Of a stretch of DNA of 64,000 nucleotides, positions 29,639-42,151 are shown in pieces. Each line of letters starts with the position of its first letter. Position 1 is the first letter of the stretch. The stretch is from contig CP160629.1 in NCBI GenBank assembly GCA_038993745.2, forward strand, positions 1,860,001-1,924,000, given 5' to 3'. This DNA comes from Aliivibrio fischeri (GTDB taxonomy: Bacteria > Pseudomonadota > Gammaproteobacteria > Enterobacterales > Vibrionaceae). Below the pieces are notes generated by a model that was given only the letters and a program-made list of their open reading frames with translations, was not told the origin of the DNA and did no database searches. The position numbers were made by a program, and so were the translations under genes.

Positions 29639-30580
29639 ATGCAAGTAATACTAGGCCCTATGGAGGGCGTGCTCGATCATTTAATGCGCGAGTTACTAAC
29701 TGAAATTAATGATTACGATTTCTGTGTTACAGAGTTTGTTCGCGTTGTCGATCAACTGCTTCCCCCTCATGTATTCCATCGTATTTGTCCTGAGCTGCTA
29801 AATGACAGCAAAACCAAATCAGGTACCCCTATTCGTCTTCAGCTATTAGGCCAAGAGCCTAACTGGATGGCAGAAAATGCTGCGAGAGCAATTGAACTTG
29901 GCTCTGACGGCATTGATCTGAATTTTGGCTGCCCAGCTAAAGCGGTAAACAAAAGTCGTGGCGGAGCTGCGCTTTTAAAAGAGCCAGAGCTCATCTACCA
30001 AGTAGTTAAAGCTTGTCGAGATGCCGTAAGTAAAGATAAGAAAGTTACAGCTAAAATTCGTTTAGGTTGGGAAAATCCTGAAGAATGTTTTGTTATTGCC
30101 GACGCTATCAAACAAGCTGGAGCGAATGAACTAACCATTCACGCAAGAACCAAAGTAGATGGGTATAAAGCAGAAGAAATTAAATGGGATTACATTAACC
30201 AAGTTCGCCAACAGATTGATATTCCAATTATCGCAAATGGTGAAATCTGGAACTATGATGACGGCCAACGCTGTATTGCAGCAACAGGAATCGATTCATT
30301 AATGGTATGCCGTGGGGCTTTTAATGTACCCAACTTAGGTAACGTAGTTAAGCACAACCATTCAAAAATGCCTTGGCCTGAAGTCATTGCTTTGCTTATT
30401 CATTATTCGAAGCTTCAAATGGCTGGAGATAAAGGACAATATTACTCAAATCGAGTAAAGCAATGGCTCGTTTATCTTCGTCAAGAATATACCGAAGCAA
30501 AAGATATTTTTATGGATATTCGAAGTCATAAAAAATCAGAGCCTATCGTTGCCCGTCTAAATCAAGAGCTAGAAAAGTAA
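29639..30580 (+). CDS. dusC: tRNA-dihydrouridine(16) synthase DusC
   Basis: A 313-residue flavoenzyme. The FMN-binding TIM barrel starts [15 protein letters not shown]; the catalytic Cys is in [22 protein letters not shown]; the Lys and His ligands are in [12 protein letters not shown] and [13 protein letters not shown]; and NGEIWN lies in the phosphate site. The N-terminus (MEGVLD) and short C-terminal domain fit DusC, which reduces U16 of tRNAs, rather than DusA or DusB. It is expressed behind a hairpin that hides its ribosome binding site. Confidence 0.93.
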   Translation: MQVILGPMEGVLDHLMRELLTEINDYDFCVTEFVRVVDQLLPPHVFHRICPELLNDSKTKSGTPIRLQLLGQEPNWMAENAARAIELGSDGIDLNFGCPAKAVNKSRGGAALLKEPELIYQVVKACRDAVSKDKKVTAKIRLGWENPEECFVIADAIKQAGANELTIHARTKVDGYKAEEIKWDYINQVRQQIDIPIIANGEIWNYDDGQRCIAATGIDSLMVCRGAFNVPNLGNVVKHNHSKMPWPEVIALLIHYSKLQMAGDKGQYYSNRVKQWLVYLRQEYTEAKDIFMDIRSHKKSEPIVARLNQELEK

Positions 30581-30620
30581 GCTAGCCTTATTTTTTCGCG
30601 CATATTTCCCCGAACCAATG

Positions 30621-30647
30621 ACCGAGTTTATGAAAAGTAAACTCGGT
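30621..30647. terminator. terminator overlapping the end of the diguanylate cyclase gene
   Basis: Stem ACCGAGTTTA / TAAACTCGGT, 7-nt loop, T5 on the + strand. It terminates dusC, and the stop codon and last codons of the minus-strand cyclase gene lie inside the stem. Confidence 0.75.
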
Positions 30648-32100
30648 TTTTACCATCTTGTTTCGCCTTATAAAGCAAGGCATCGGCTTTCTTAATCACA
30701 TGTTCAAATGAAAATTCTTGATGTGAATCGATTACCGTTACGCCACCAGAAACAGTAAAACCACCTTTAACTACTTTTCCTGATGAATCCTGAATTGATT
30801 TTCTTACACGCTCACAAACACTTTCTAAGCTATTTCTTGATTCAGCATTAATACAGATAACAAACTCTTCACCGCCAAATCGAGACACAATATCACTATC
30901 ACGCACACTCTTATTCAGCATTCTCGCGACATATTTAATAGCCTCATCACCCACATCATGTCCAAACACATCATTAATTTGTTTGAAGTCATCAATATCG
31001 TAAATTGCAAAACCAACGTACTTTTTCACGACACGATCTTGTAAGCTCATTTCAAAACCACGACGATTATATAAGCCTGTCATTGGATCTTGTTTAGCCA
31101 AATCACGATAGTATTTTTGAGATACTCGACTTTGGTAATAGAACATAGATAGTAAAGAGAGGATATACATTACTAACGTTAAAATTAACGAATTAGAGTC
31201 ATGCACAAGAAAACCCTTCAACTCTTCTTTTATCGATGTTTTATAATATAAGAAATACGTAAAGTCAGTGAAATCTAAATTAACTGGCTGCATAAAACGA
31301 TATTGTTCAAATCTCTTATACTCATCACTGTTTAACAACTGAATATGTTGCGATATTTCATTTGATGAACGTAAAAGTTTTTCAACTGAAAGGTCAATGA
31401 CTAATACACCTTTGAATATACCTTTATAGTAAATAGGCGTTGAAAAAGTTAATACTTCAAGTCCATCAAAAAAAGCATCGGTATATGGAGGCGTAAACGT
31501 AATATATTTTTCACTGTCGTTTTTCATACTGTCTTTCCAGTATGGGCGCGAATAAATAACATCAAGCGTTTTTTGCGATAAATTCTCAGCAATTTCTTTT
31601 GGTGAAGAGATAATATAATTATATTTTGAAATGAAATAGATCCCATGAAGGTAACTTTCATAATCATGGATAAAAGAAATAACAGGGGCAAGGCTCACCT
31701 TCTTAGATGCAATTTCATATACTTCAGATGATGGATCGCATAAATCTTTTTTACCAGCGATACTATAATCAAGGCGTCCTTCTGCAACTGAAATGTCTTG
31801 TTCTGCCATTACTGCATCTAAATTTTCGCTTGGACGAATAACACAAAGCCCACTATCTTTCTTAATTTCAAAGTTGTGATTATAAAAACTACCTTGATTT
31901 TGCTTATATAGCTGCGAAATATTGTAATCCAAAGAAATAATTACTTTAATTGAACGTTGAAGTGAATTTATAATACGATCATACTCTCGGTTAACTTGAC
32001 GTTGTACGGAGTTCATGTGGTTATTTAAAATAAAACCTACGATCAACACTAGGAATAGTGTTGGTATAAGAAAGATATGTTTTAAATTAAATTTCGGCAT
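30628..32100 (-). CDS. membrane-bound diguanylate cyclase (GGDEF)
   Basis: From ATG 32100 (MPKFNLKHIFLIP) the protein has 490 residues: TM1 about 8-25, a periplasmic sensor of about 265 residues that looks Cache-like (ISFIHDYESYLHGIYFISKYNY), TM2 about 295-313, and a GGDEF domain about 330-490. The active site is RFGGEEF, with DPMTGLYNRRGF at the start and KADALLYKAKQDGKNRV at the end, so it should make c-di-GMP. No RxxD inhibitory site was found at the usual position. No EAL domain is attached. The upstream 124 bp to the DUF5718 gene carries no obvious promoter. Confidence 0.92.
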   Translation of the reverse strand: MPKFNLKHIFLIPTLFLVLIVGFILNNHMNSVQRQVNREYDRIINSLQRSIKVIISLDYNISQLYKQNQGSFYNHNFEIKKDSGLCVIRPSENLDAVMAEQDISVAEGRLDYSIAGKKDLCDPSSEVYEIASKKVSLAPVISFIHDYESYLHGIYFISKYNYIISSPKEIAENLSQKTLDVIYSRPYWKDSMKNDSEKYITFTPPYTDAFFDGLEVLTFSTPIYYKGIFKGVLVIDLSVEKLLRSSNEISQHIQLLNSDEYKRFEQYRFMQPVNLDFTDFTYFLYYKTSIKEELKGFLVHDSNSLILTLVMYILSLLSMFYYQSRVSQKYYRDLAKQDPMTGLYNRRGFEMSLQDRVVKKYVGFAIYDIDDFKQINDVFGHDVGDEAIKYVARMLNKSVRDSDIVSRFGGEEFVICINAESRNSLESVCERVRKSIQDSSGKVVKGGFTVSGGVTVIDSHQEFSFEHVIKKADALLYKAKQDGKNRVYFS

Positions 32101-32224
32101 GTATAAATTCTTTAACACGAAGTGAACAGACTATATTACATACATTTTTGTGCTATTTCTTCCAAAAATGTCAGTTTTAACAGACAACTGACATTTTTAT
32201 AGGAATCACAATAATGAATAACTC

Positions 32225-33046
32225 TTAGATAACCTGTTGACTTAACAGAGAAATACCTGATTTTTCAAACGAATTCATTTTTGCCATTGTTTCGATTTCG
32301 TCACTTGTATATTTATCACCATCATAAACGACAACAATGCTTTGATCACCAGACTTTAAAAAGTTAATCTCGCCGTATGGAGTGTATCTTGTCGCTCCAA
32401 TACTAATAATTGCCTGCTTAGGGTAACTAGCATTAGCCAAATAAATAGATAAATTTTCTGCAGGTCCTTCATCTTTTTGATTATTCATTTTATCGATAAT
32501 CCAATCATTTAATTGCTCATGAAAATAGCTGTAATCAATTGCTGCGCTGTCTTCACCGTAGCGATTCAATTCACCATTTCTCATATGAAAACTTGCAATA
32601 CGATATTTATCTAACTCACAACCTTTAGTAAATGATGACAATTTGATGAAATCTTGAGAAATACCTTTCGTCTCCGCCCCCCAATTTTTCTTCTCACTGA
32701 TTTTTTTTGCATTGGGTTTTCTTATTGAGCAGTCATTGTATGCAGCAAATTTAACTGGTGTCAGTGCCACTACTTTATTGTCTTGGTAGCTAATATCAAA
32801 GACGATTGCAACTTCTGGTTCAATTTGCAGATTATCCGCATCATTTGGCGGAATAATGGTATCAGAAGATAATGGGTATTGAGATAGAAAGCCTGCATGT
32901 TGTGATGGGACATAAAAAGGAAACAATGCTTTAGGTTGAATATTATTCTCAACTTTAACATTCAAAAAATCAGTTGCTTCGCCCGCTTGCTCTAAATGAC
33001 CAGCGAAATTACCTGCCACCCCAAAACCGATTACATCTTTAAACAT
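32225..33046 (-). CDS. DUF5718 family protein
   Basis: From the ATG at 33046 (MFKDVIGFGVAGNFAGHLEQAGEA) the protein has 273 residues with no signal peptide or membrane segment; a start five codons upstream is possible. The GFGVAGNFAGHLEQAGEA N-terminus is the DUF5718 signature. The segment IEPEVAIVFDISY resembles the metal-binding strand of fumarylacetoacetate hydrolase-fold enzymes, and KFAAYNDCSIRK fits their 'NDvS.R' motif, so an enzymatic role on a small acid is possible but unproven. It is followed by the diguanylate cyclase gene in the same direction. Confidence 0.75.
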   Translation of the reverse strand: MFKDVIGFGVAGNFAGHLEQAGEATDFLNVKVENNIQPKALFPFYVPSQHAGFLSQYPLSSDTIIPPNDADNLQIEPEVAIVFDISYQDNKVVALTPVKFAAYNDCSIRKPNAKKISEKKNWGAETKGISQDFIKLSSFTKGCELDKYRIASFHMRNGELNRYGEDSAAIDYSYFHEQLNDWIIDKMNNQKDEGPAENLSIYLANASYPKQAIISIGATRYTPYGEINFLKSGDQSIVVVYDGDKYTSDEIETMAKMNSFEKSGISLLSQQVI

Positions 33047-33125
33047 ATTGCGCCTTTTCATAAATAATAAATATCAGGGCACAATAGTGTATTCTTAAAA
33101 ATGAATCGATGATGGGGATCGTATT

Positions 33126-35069
33126 TTAAGATTTCTTTGCTTTTCTTTTACGTTTAAATTGTGGCTTAGCTGGACTTTTTAATGTTCTTAATGACTCTGG
33201 TACCGGGCCTTGCTGAACACCTTGCATAAAATTAGTCACTTTTATTTCTAATTCCGACATAAAAGGTCGATAAGCGTGTGTTTTCTCTGTCATACCTTGA
33301 AGCTGAAATTCCCAATGAGCGGTCATGTCCGGGTAAGTTGCTTCATTTGGTAAAGCATGAATAAGCCCTCTACCAGCTTCACTGGCATGAATGGACTTTC
33401 CATTTCTAGTTAATAACTGACGTTTAAATAATGTATCTAAAATACCCGCACGAGTCGCTTCTGTTCCCAAACCATCCGTATCTCTTAGTATTTTTTTCAG
33501 TTCTTTATCTTCCACAAAGCGTGCAATACCTGTCATTGCTTGCAAAAGCGTCGCCTCAGTAAAATGTTTTGGCGGTTCTGTCATGCGATGTTTTATTTCA
33601 CCTTCTCGACAAGTGTGAACCTCACCTTTTGATAATGGCGGAACTTTACTCGCTACATCGTCATCACTATTTTGAGATTGCACTTTGCCAAGCAGAACTC
33701 GCCAGCCAGCAAACAGCATTTGCTTTCCTTTTGCAACAAACACCCCACCAGCAATATCAAACACCAATTCAGCCTCAGCATAAACCGCAGCAGGATAAAA
33801 TTGCATTAGGTATTGACGAGCAATCAAATGATACACTTTCTCTTCATAGCCAGATAAGCCCGCTGAACCACTGGATTTCGGTGTTGGAATAATAGCATGG
33901 TGAGCATCCACCTTACTGTCATTCCAAGCTCGCGATTTCAGTGAAAGGTCGGCTTTTGTAACAGCTGTTGATAATTGCTTATCATTATTTCCTATCGCAG
34001 CACACACTTGCTCACGCTGTTTATAATGGTCTTTTGGTAAATGACGACTATCTGAACGTGGATAGGTTATTAACTTATGCTTTTCATATAATGCCTGACA
34101 CGCATCTAGCACTTGCTGTGCACTTAATCCATAACGTTTTGCCGCATCGATTTGAAGTGATGACAAAGAATATGGCAAAGGCGCATTTTGTTTCGTTTCT
34201 TTATTTTCAGCTTTAGTTACTGTCGCCGGTTGATTCGCTATGCGCTGAGCGACATTTTCAACCAGTTTAAGATTAAGAACTCGTCCCTCTTCATCCTGCC
34301 ATGGCTGACACGCTTCACTAGGTTTCCATTTTGCTCTGATATCAAAAGGAACACCGTCGTTTAATTGATCATTCTGATAAGGAATAAGGGCATCTAGCGT
34401 GTAATACGCTTTTGGTACAAAATTAGCAATTTCTTCATCACGGCGAGTAACTAAGCCTAAAACCGGAGTTTGTACTCTTCCTACTGATAATACTCCTTGA
34501 TAACCACCTCGTTGACCTAATAACGTGTAGGCACGTGTCATATTCATACCATATAACCAATCGGCACGAGAGCGTGCTAAGGCCGAAATAGAAAGAGGAA
34601 TAAACTCTTGATTACTACGCATAGAAGTCAACGCACGCTTCACCGCAGGCAGGTTTAAATCACTGATCAATAAGCGTTGAGTCGCCGCTTTTTTCGTTTT
34701 AGATAATTTTAAATAATCCAACACCTCATCCACCAGTAACTGACCTTCTCTATCAGGGTCTCCCGCATGAACGATCTGCGTTGCATTTTTTAACAACTTT
34801 CGAATTACCGTTAATTGCTTACTGGAGGCTTTTCTTGGTCTAAGTTGCCACTGATCTGGCACGATAGGTAAATGCTCCATACGCCATGATTTATATTTAT
34901 CATCATATGCATCGGGTTCAACTTGCTCTAATAGGTGACCAATACACCATGTCACAATATCTCCATTGCCGCATTCGATGTAACCTTGTTGGTTTTTTTG
35001 TGGTTTTGCTAGGCCTGCGGCAATCGCTCTGCCAAGGCTTGGTTTTTCGGCAATAAATAATCGTGACAT
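33126..35069 (-). CDS. topB: DNA topoisomerase III
   Basis: The start at 35069 gives MSRLFIAEKPSLGRAIAAGL, the Toprim N-terminus of TopB, and 647 residues. The Toprim acidic DPDREGQLLVDEVLDYL follows. The catalytic Tyr is in KLITYPRSDSRHLP, and TDGLGTEATRAGILDTL is the type IA domain IV/II hinge motif. The basic C-terminal tail (KPQFKRKRKAKKS) replaces zinc fingers. It decatenates replication and recombination intermediates. The frame extends 11 codons upstream (33 bp), but the family start is clear. Confidence 0.96.
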   Translation of the reverse strand: MSRLFIAEKPSLGRAIAAGLAKPQKNQQGYIECGNGDIVTWCIGHLLEQVEPDAYDDKYKSWRMEHLPIVPDQWQLRPRKASSKQLTVIRKLLKNATQIVHAGDPDREGQLLVDEVLDYLKLSKTKKAATQRLLISDLNLPAVKRALTSMRSNQEFIPLSISALARSRADWLYGMNMTRAYTLLGQRGGYQGVLSVGRVQTPVLGLVTRRDEEIANFVPKAYYTLDALIPYQNDQLNDGVPFDIRAKWKPSEACQPWQDEEGRVLNLKLVENVAQRIANQPATVTKAENKETKQNAPLPYSLSSLQIDAAKRYGLSAQQVLDACQALYEKHKLITYPRSDSRHLPKDHYKQREQVCAAIGNNDKQLSTAVTKADLSLKSRAWNDSKVDAHHAIIPTPKSSGSAGLSGYEEKVYHLIARQYLMQFYPAAVYAEAELVFDIAGGVFVAKGKQMLFAGWRVLLGKVQSQNSDDDVASKVPPLSKGEVHTCREGEIKHRMTEPPKHFTEATLLQAMTGIARFVEDKELKKILRDTDGLGTEATRAGILDTLFKRQLLTRNGKSIHASEAGRGLIHALPNEATYPDMTAHWEFQLQGMTEKTHAYRPFMSELEIKVTNFMQGVQQGPVPESLRTLKSPAKPQFKRKRKAKKS

Positions 35070-35149
35070 AAAAAATGCTGATGTTGTGAATAACATCAGC
35101 ACTATACCTGTATGAATAGACAGTTATCAAGTTTTTGTTTATTAAGAGG

Positions 35150-37225
<2,076 letters not shown>

Positions 37226-37371
37226 TTACAATTATGCAACATTCATCAAATCTTTTACTTATTACGCATAAATCGTACTAATTCTTACTTAGACCTTTCG
37301 GCCTAGTTACTTTATTTACTACTTAGAGTAGGATATAGACATAGATCATAAAATGTATAATAAGGAAATAT

Positions 37372-39228
37372 ATGAAAGGGTTATTCCACTTCATAGGCAA
37401 ATGTTTTCAAGCGATATGGAAGTTACTTTCCTTTACGCGCCAGCTCGTACTTAATCTGTTTTTTCTCATTTTTATTGGCGTCATTGCTTTCGCATTCTTA
37501 GATAGCACTCCCCCATCAACAGAAGATAAAATTGTTGAACCAAAAGCATTAATTCTCGACTTATCTGGCCCAATTGTTGAAGAAAGCAAATTTAGAGAGC
37601 CATTAGAACGAATTACTTCGGATGTTTTAGGTAGCCAAAAATCACAAGAAAATGTGTTATTTGATATCGTCGATACAATTCGTTTCGCAGCACATGACAA
37701 TAATGTGTCTGGTTTGGTGCTGCATTTAAAAGAAATGAATGAAACCAGCCTCACTAAACTGCGCTATATTGCTAAAGCGATAAATACCTTTAAAGCCGCA
37801 GGCAAACCTGTTTATGCAATTGGTGATTATTACAATCAGAGCCAATATTACCTTGCAAGCTATGCTGATAAAGTATTCATGGCTCCTGATGGTACTGTTT
37901 TGTTGCGTGGCTATGGTGCGTATACGCTTTACTACAAAGAGTTGCTAGAGAAACTAAACGTATCTACTCATGTATTCCGTGTGGGTACATATAAATCTGC
38001 TGTTGAACCCTACCTTCGTAATGACATGTCTGATGCTGCAAAAGAATCAGCTTCTGCTTGGTTAACCCAACTTTGGGATGCGTACTTAGATGACGTTGCG
38101 ACCAATCGCCAAATCGATCCAAAAACACTGACAATGCCTATGGATCAATTCATCGCTAAATTAAAATCAGTGAATGGTGATCTATCGCAAATGACGGTAG
38201 AACTGGGTTTAGTCGATAAACTAGCGACACGACAAGAAGTTCGTAAAGATTTAATTGAACAATTTGGTTCAAATGGTTACGACAGCTTCAAACAAATCAG
38301 CTATTACGATTATTTGTCTCAAGTTCAACCAAGTGTTATTCCTGACGCACAAGATATCGCTGTTGTTGTAGCAAGTGGTGCCATTATGGATGGAACAGAA
38401 CGCCAAGGTACAGTGGGTGGTGATTCTACAGCAGCACTTCTTCGTCAAGCTCGTGGCGACGATAAAGTAAAAGCGGTGGTACTTCGTGTTGATAGTCCAG
38501 GAGGAAGTGCTTTTGCTTCTGAAGTCATTCGTAATGAAATTGATGCATTAAAAGAAGCAGGAAAACCAGTGGTTGTCTCTATGTCTAGTGTAGCGGCTTC
38601 TGGTGGTTATTGGATTTCAGCAAGTGCTGATAAAATTATTGCTCAGCCAACAACAATTACTGGTTCTATTGGTATTTTTGGCATTTTAACGACATTTGAA
38701 AAAAGTTTAGAGAAAATGGGGATCCACAGTGATGGGATCTCAACCTCTCCTTTCAATGGCGTTAGTATTACTCGTCCTTTAAATGATGATGTTGCTCAAG
38801 TTATGCAATTGGGTATTGAACATGGTTACCATCGTTTCATTAAACTTGTCAGCGATCATCGTAACCTATCATTAGAGGCCGTAGACAAAGTGGCTCAAGG
38901 CCGAGTTTGGACAGGTAAAGATGCGTTAAAACATGGTCTTGTTGATCAGCTGGGTGATTTTGATGATGCTGTGCAAACAGCTGCTCAATTAGCAAATATG
39001 GAATCATACAACCTATATTGGGTAAAAGAGCCACTAACGCCAATGGAGCAATTCTTAGAAGAATTAAGCATGAACCTAAATGCGAGCGTCAGAACTGAGT
39101 TATTTTCATTCGCTCCTGAAGCTTTGCAACCAACAATCAATAAAGTTGCAACAGATATCAACATGTTAAATAACTTTAATGATCCAAAAGGGCAATATCT
39201 CTTCTGTTTAAACTGTAGCAATCTTTAA
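37372..39228 (+). CDS. sppA: signal peptide peptidase SppA (protease IV), 67K type
   Basis: A 618-residue membrane-bound S49 protease with an N-terminal membrane anchor (LVLNLFFLIFIGVIAFAFLD). It has the two tandem S49 domains of the long form. The general-base Lys is in FRVGTYKSAVEPYLRNDMS and the nucleophile Ser in SSVAASGGYWISASADKI, followed by TGSIGIFG. It digests released signal peptides at the periplasmic face. It lies divergently from fadH with 169 bp between. Confidence 0.96.
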   Translation: MKGLFHFIGKCFQAIWKLLSFTRQLVLNLFFLIFIGVIAFAFLDSTPPSTEDKIVEPKALILDLSGPIVEESKFREPLERITSDVLGSQKSQENVLFDIVDTIRFAAHDNNVSGLVLHLKEMNETSLTKLRYIAKAINTFKAAGKPVYAIGDYYNQSQYYLASYADKVFMAPDGTVLLRGYGAYTLYYKELLEKLNVSTHVFRVGTYKSAVEPYLRNDMSDAAKESASAWLTQLWDAYLDDVATNRQIDPKTLTMPMDQFIAKLKSVNGDLSQMTVELGLVDKLATRQEVRKDLIEQFGSNGYDSFKQISYYDYLSQVQPSVIPDAQDIAVVVASGAIMDGTERQGTVGGDSTAALLRQARGDDKVKAVVLRVDSPGGSAFASEVIRNEIDALKEAGKPVVVSMSSVAASGGYWISASADKIIAQPTTITGSIGIFGILTTFEKSLEKMGIHSDGISTSPFNGVSITRPLNDDVAQVMQLGIEHGYHRFIKLVSDHRNLSLEAVDKVAQGRVWTGKDALKHGLVDQLGDFDDAVQTAAQLANMESYNLYWVKEPLTPMEQFLEELSMNLNASVRTELFSFAPEALQPTINKVATDINMLNNFNDPKGQYLFCLNCSNL

Positions 39229-39238
39229 AAGCATGACG

Positions 39239-39258
39239 AGCCCGACACATGTCGGGCT
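39239..39258 (+). terminator. sppA terminator
   Basis: AGCCCGAC / GTCGGGCT with an ACAT loop, followed by TTCTTT. Confidence 0.8.
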
Positions 39259-39319
39259 TTCTTTATGCCAAATGCACAGTATAATCCCCCACCTCCCATA
39301 ACTCTGTACCGTTGTTATT

Positions 39320-40333
39320 ATGGAAAGAAAACACATTTACATCGCCTATACTGGCGGCACAATCGGCATGATAAAGTCTGATGATCATGGTTATGTTCCA
39401 GCTGCTGGATTCATGCAACATCAACTTAAACAAATGCCAGAGTTCCATCGTGCAGAAATGCCAATTTTCACCATTCACGAATACGATCCTTTGATTGACT
39501 CTTCAGACATGACGCCTGAAGACTGGCAACGTATTGCTGACGATATTCGTGCTAATTACGACAAATACGACGGATTTGTGATTCTTCATGGTACGGACAC
39601 CATGGCCTACACAGCATCGGCTCTTTCTTTCATGCTAGAGAACCTTGGAAAACCAGTTATTGTTACTGGCTCTCAAATTCCTCTAGCAGAACTTCGTTCT
39701 GATGGCCAAAGCAACTTATTAAATGCATTGCATATCGCAGCAAATTACCCTATCAATGAAGTAACATTATTCTTTAATAACAAATTGATCCGTGGTAATC
39801 GCAGTACTAAGTCACATGCAGATGGTTTTGATGCGTTTTCTTCACCAAACTTACCACCTTTATTAGAGGCTGGTATTAATATTCAAATTAATGGTGCAGA
39901 AATCAACAAACAGCCTGAAGGTGAGTTCACAGTAAATAACATTACACCACAACCAATCGGTGTCGTGACAATGTATCCTGGGATCTCGGCAGAAGTGATC
40001 AAAAATACACTACGCCAACCAGTCAATGCGATGATCTTACTGACCTTTGGTGTGGGTAATGCGCCACAAAACCCTGAGCTTCTTGCACAATTAAAAGAAG
40101 CATCTGAACGTGGCGTTGTCGTGGTTAACTTGACTCAATGTTTATCTGGAAAAGTAAACATGGGTGGCTATGCAACAGGCTGTGCTCTAGCTGAAGCTGG
40201 AGTAATTAGTGGTTATGATATGACACCAGAAGCCGCTCTAGCTAAACTTCATTATATTCTAAGCAAAGAATTACCCTATGAAACCATGCGTACTATGATG
40301 CAACAGAATTTATGTGGTGAATTAACGCATTAA
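39320..40333 (+). CDS. ansA: type I (cytoplasmic) L-asparaginase
   Basis: A 337-residue enzyme without a signal peptide, as expected of cytosolic AnsA rather than periplasmic AnsB. The first catalytic Thr is in IAYTGGTIGMI and the second in FVILHGTDTMAYTASALSFML; VTGSQIPLAELRSDGQ is the substrate loop. It hydrolyses asparagine to aspartate and ammonia. It lies between the sppA terminator and a strong terminator shared with asd. Confidence 0.96.
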   Translation: MERKHIYIAYTGGTIGMIKSDDHGYVPAAGFMQHQLKQMPEFHRAEMPIFTIHEYDPLIDSSDMTPEDWQRIADDIRANYDKYDGFVILHGTDTMAYTASALSFMLENLGKPVIVTGSQIPLAELRSDGQSNLLNALHIAANYPINEVTLFFNNKLIRGNRSTKSHADGFDAFSSPNLPPLLEAGINIQINGAEINKQPEGEFTVNNITPQPIGVVTMYPGISAEVIKNTLRQPVNAMILLTFGVGNAPQNPELLAQLKEASERGVVVVNLTQCLSGKVNMGGYATGCALAEAGVISGYDMTPEAALAKLHYILSKELPYETMRTMMQQNLCGELTH

Positions 40334-40351
40334 TTACGATTTACGTAATAC

Positions 40352-40390
40352 AAAAAAGGCTTCCCTGAATTCTCATGGGAAGCCTTTTTT
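40352..40390. terminator. bidirectional terminator between ansA and asd
   Basis: Perfect 14-bp stem AAAAAAGGCTTCCC with its complement and a 10-nt loop. Confidence 0.9.
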
Positions 40391-40413
40391 AATTCTAGAT
40401 AATTAACCGTAAA

Positions 40414-41528
40414 TTATCTTTTTTCGTTCAAAATAATACGTAGGGTACGACGAAGTGGCTCTGCTGCGCCCATAGTAATTGGTCACCAACCGTAAAGGCA
40501 TTTAAAAACTCATTACCCATCGACATTTTGCGTAAGCGACCAACTGGAACAGATAATGTCCCTGTTACTTTTGCCGGAGTTAATTCCTGTGCCGTAATAT
40601 CACGCTCATTAGGGATCACTTTAACCCAATCATTATGCGTTGCGATGATCTCTTCAATCTCATCCATTGGAACATCTTGCTTTAACTTAATCGTTAATGC
40701 TTGCGAGTGACAACGCATTGCCCCAATACGCACACACGTACCGTCAATTGGTACTGGAGCATTTTCAAGCCCTAGAATCTTGTTCGTTTCTACTGTTGCT
40801 TTCCATTCTTCTTTACTTTGGCCGTTTTCACGCTTCACATCAATCCATGGGATCAAAGAACCCGCTAATGGAGCACCAAATTCAGAGGTAGGAAAAGAAC
40901 TAGAACGAATGGTCTCAGCCACTTTTCTATCAATATCTAAAATTGAACTCGCAGGATTTGCCAACTCAGAAGTCACACAATCATTAACCACGCCCATTTG
41001 TGAAATCAGCTCACGCATATTTTTCGCACCAGCGCCTGAAGCGGCTTGGTATGTCATTGCACTCATCCATTCAACTAGACCCGCTTTATACAAACCACCT
41101 AATCCCATTAGCATTAAACTAACGGTACAGTTACCACCTACGTATGTATTGGTTCCTGCATGGATGCCTTGCTGAATTTGCTCAAAGTTAACAGGATCAA
41201 GGGTAATAATGGCATCATCTTTCATACGTAATGTCGATGCAGCATCAATCCAGTAACCTTTCCAACCTGCTTGTCTAAGTGCTGGGTACACTTTTTCAGT
41301 ATAACTGCCACCCTGACACGTAATGATGGCATCTAATTTTGATAGTGATTGAATATCAAATGCATCTTGTAATAGCCCTGCATCTTTACCAAGGTTTGGA
41401 GCTGGAATCCCAACTTGCGATGTGGTGTAAAATACAGGTTCGATATGATCGAAATCGCGCTCTTCAACCATACGTTGCATCAATACAGAACCAACCATAC
41501 CGCGCCAACCAACTAAACCTACTCTCAT
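40414..41528 (-). CDS. asd: aspartate-semialdehyde dehydrogenase, frame broken near the C-terminus
   Basis: The NADP-binding start [20 protein letters not shown], the catalytic Cys in [33 protein letters not shown] and [11 protein letters not shown] identify the gammaproteobacterial Asd. It makes aspartate semialdehyde for lysine/DAP, methionine and threonine. As given, the frame ends at 40428 with an aberrant tail after GDQLLWA. Adding one C to the C3 run 40469-40471 gives [21 protein letters not shown] with a stop at 40414 and 371 residues, the normal length and ending. Asd is needed for cell-wall DAP, so a real defect is improbable. Confidence 0.93.
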
Positions 41529-41571
41529 TCTACTCTCCCTGTAATCTTAAAAAATAAATACGCTTCCTCCA

Positions 41572-41600
41572 TCTATATGATGAACAGAATAAAATCTCAA
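41572..41600 (-). promoter_or_regulatory. asd promoter
   Basis: On the minus strand TTGAGA (41600-41595), 17-bp spacer, TATAGA (41577-41572), about 45 bp before the ATG. AGGGAGAG in the leader is the ribosome binding site. Confidence 0.6.
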
Positions 41601-42151
41601 GCACTATTTTTATATGATTTGAAATAAATGCCGTCTTATTTCCTTACATGTGAACGAATAGATATAAGAGAAAAAGCGCAATAAACCACCAATTCAATAA
41701 TTATCTTTTTAGTAAAAGACAATTTGAAACAACATAAATATAACTTTTATGCACCTTACTTTAATTCGCATCAAAAACCTTCAAAAGTAAGCTCTTAACA
41801 CTTCTTACACCTAGTTACACTTCATAAAGTTTCACCAAAAACCAAGAAAGCAAACGTTTAAACCAATAATCACCGACAAAAAGTGAGGTTAAGTTACTAT
41901 TCATGCTATTTTTTAATACAAAATAAAACATCAACTCATTTTTAAAATCAAATAAACCATTAATTAAAACCATTTATTAACGCTAAAATTACGTTTTTAT
42001 TGTGAAATTAACAAGAGTAGAGATAAAAATCACAAATAAACCAGAGTTAATCGATCTATTGTTGATCATAAGGTAAAGTGCACCTCGTTTAGAAAACACA
42101 ACCCCTTATCGTATGAATTTTATTCATACATACAAAAAAGAGGCTTTATAC
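41601..42151. other. long AT-rich intergenic region between asd and nhaC
   Basis: About 550 bp with no coding frame or recognised RNA. I checked for a second lysine riboswitch near asd and did not see the L-box elements. The right end must hold the nhaC promoter; TTGTGAAATTAACAAG at 41999 is only half-like a CRP site. Confidence 0.4.

Noticed and set aside
41529..42112. Possible second lysine riboswitch in the long asd leader or the nhaC leader
   Set aside because: None of the conserved L-box blocks (GAGG-x-GC, GAAAGG, GCCGAAG) were found on either strand; only a sigma-70-type promoter is visible for asd.
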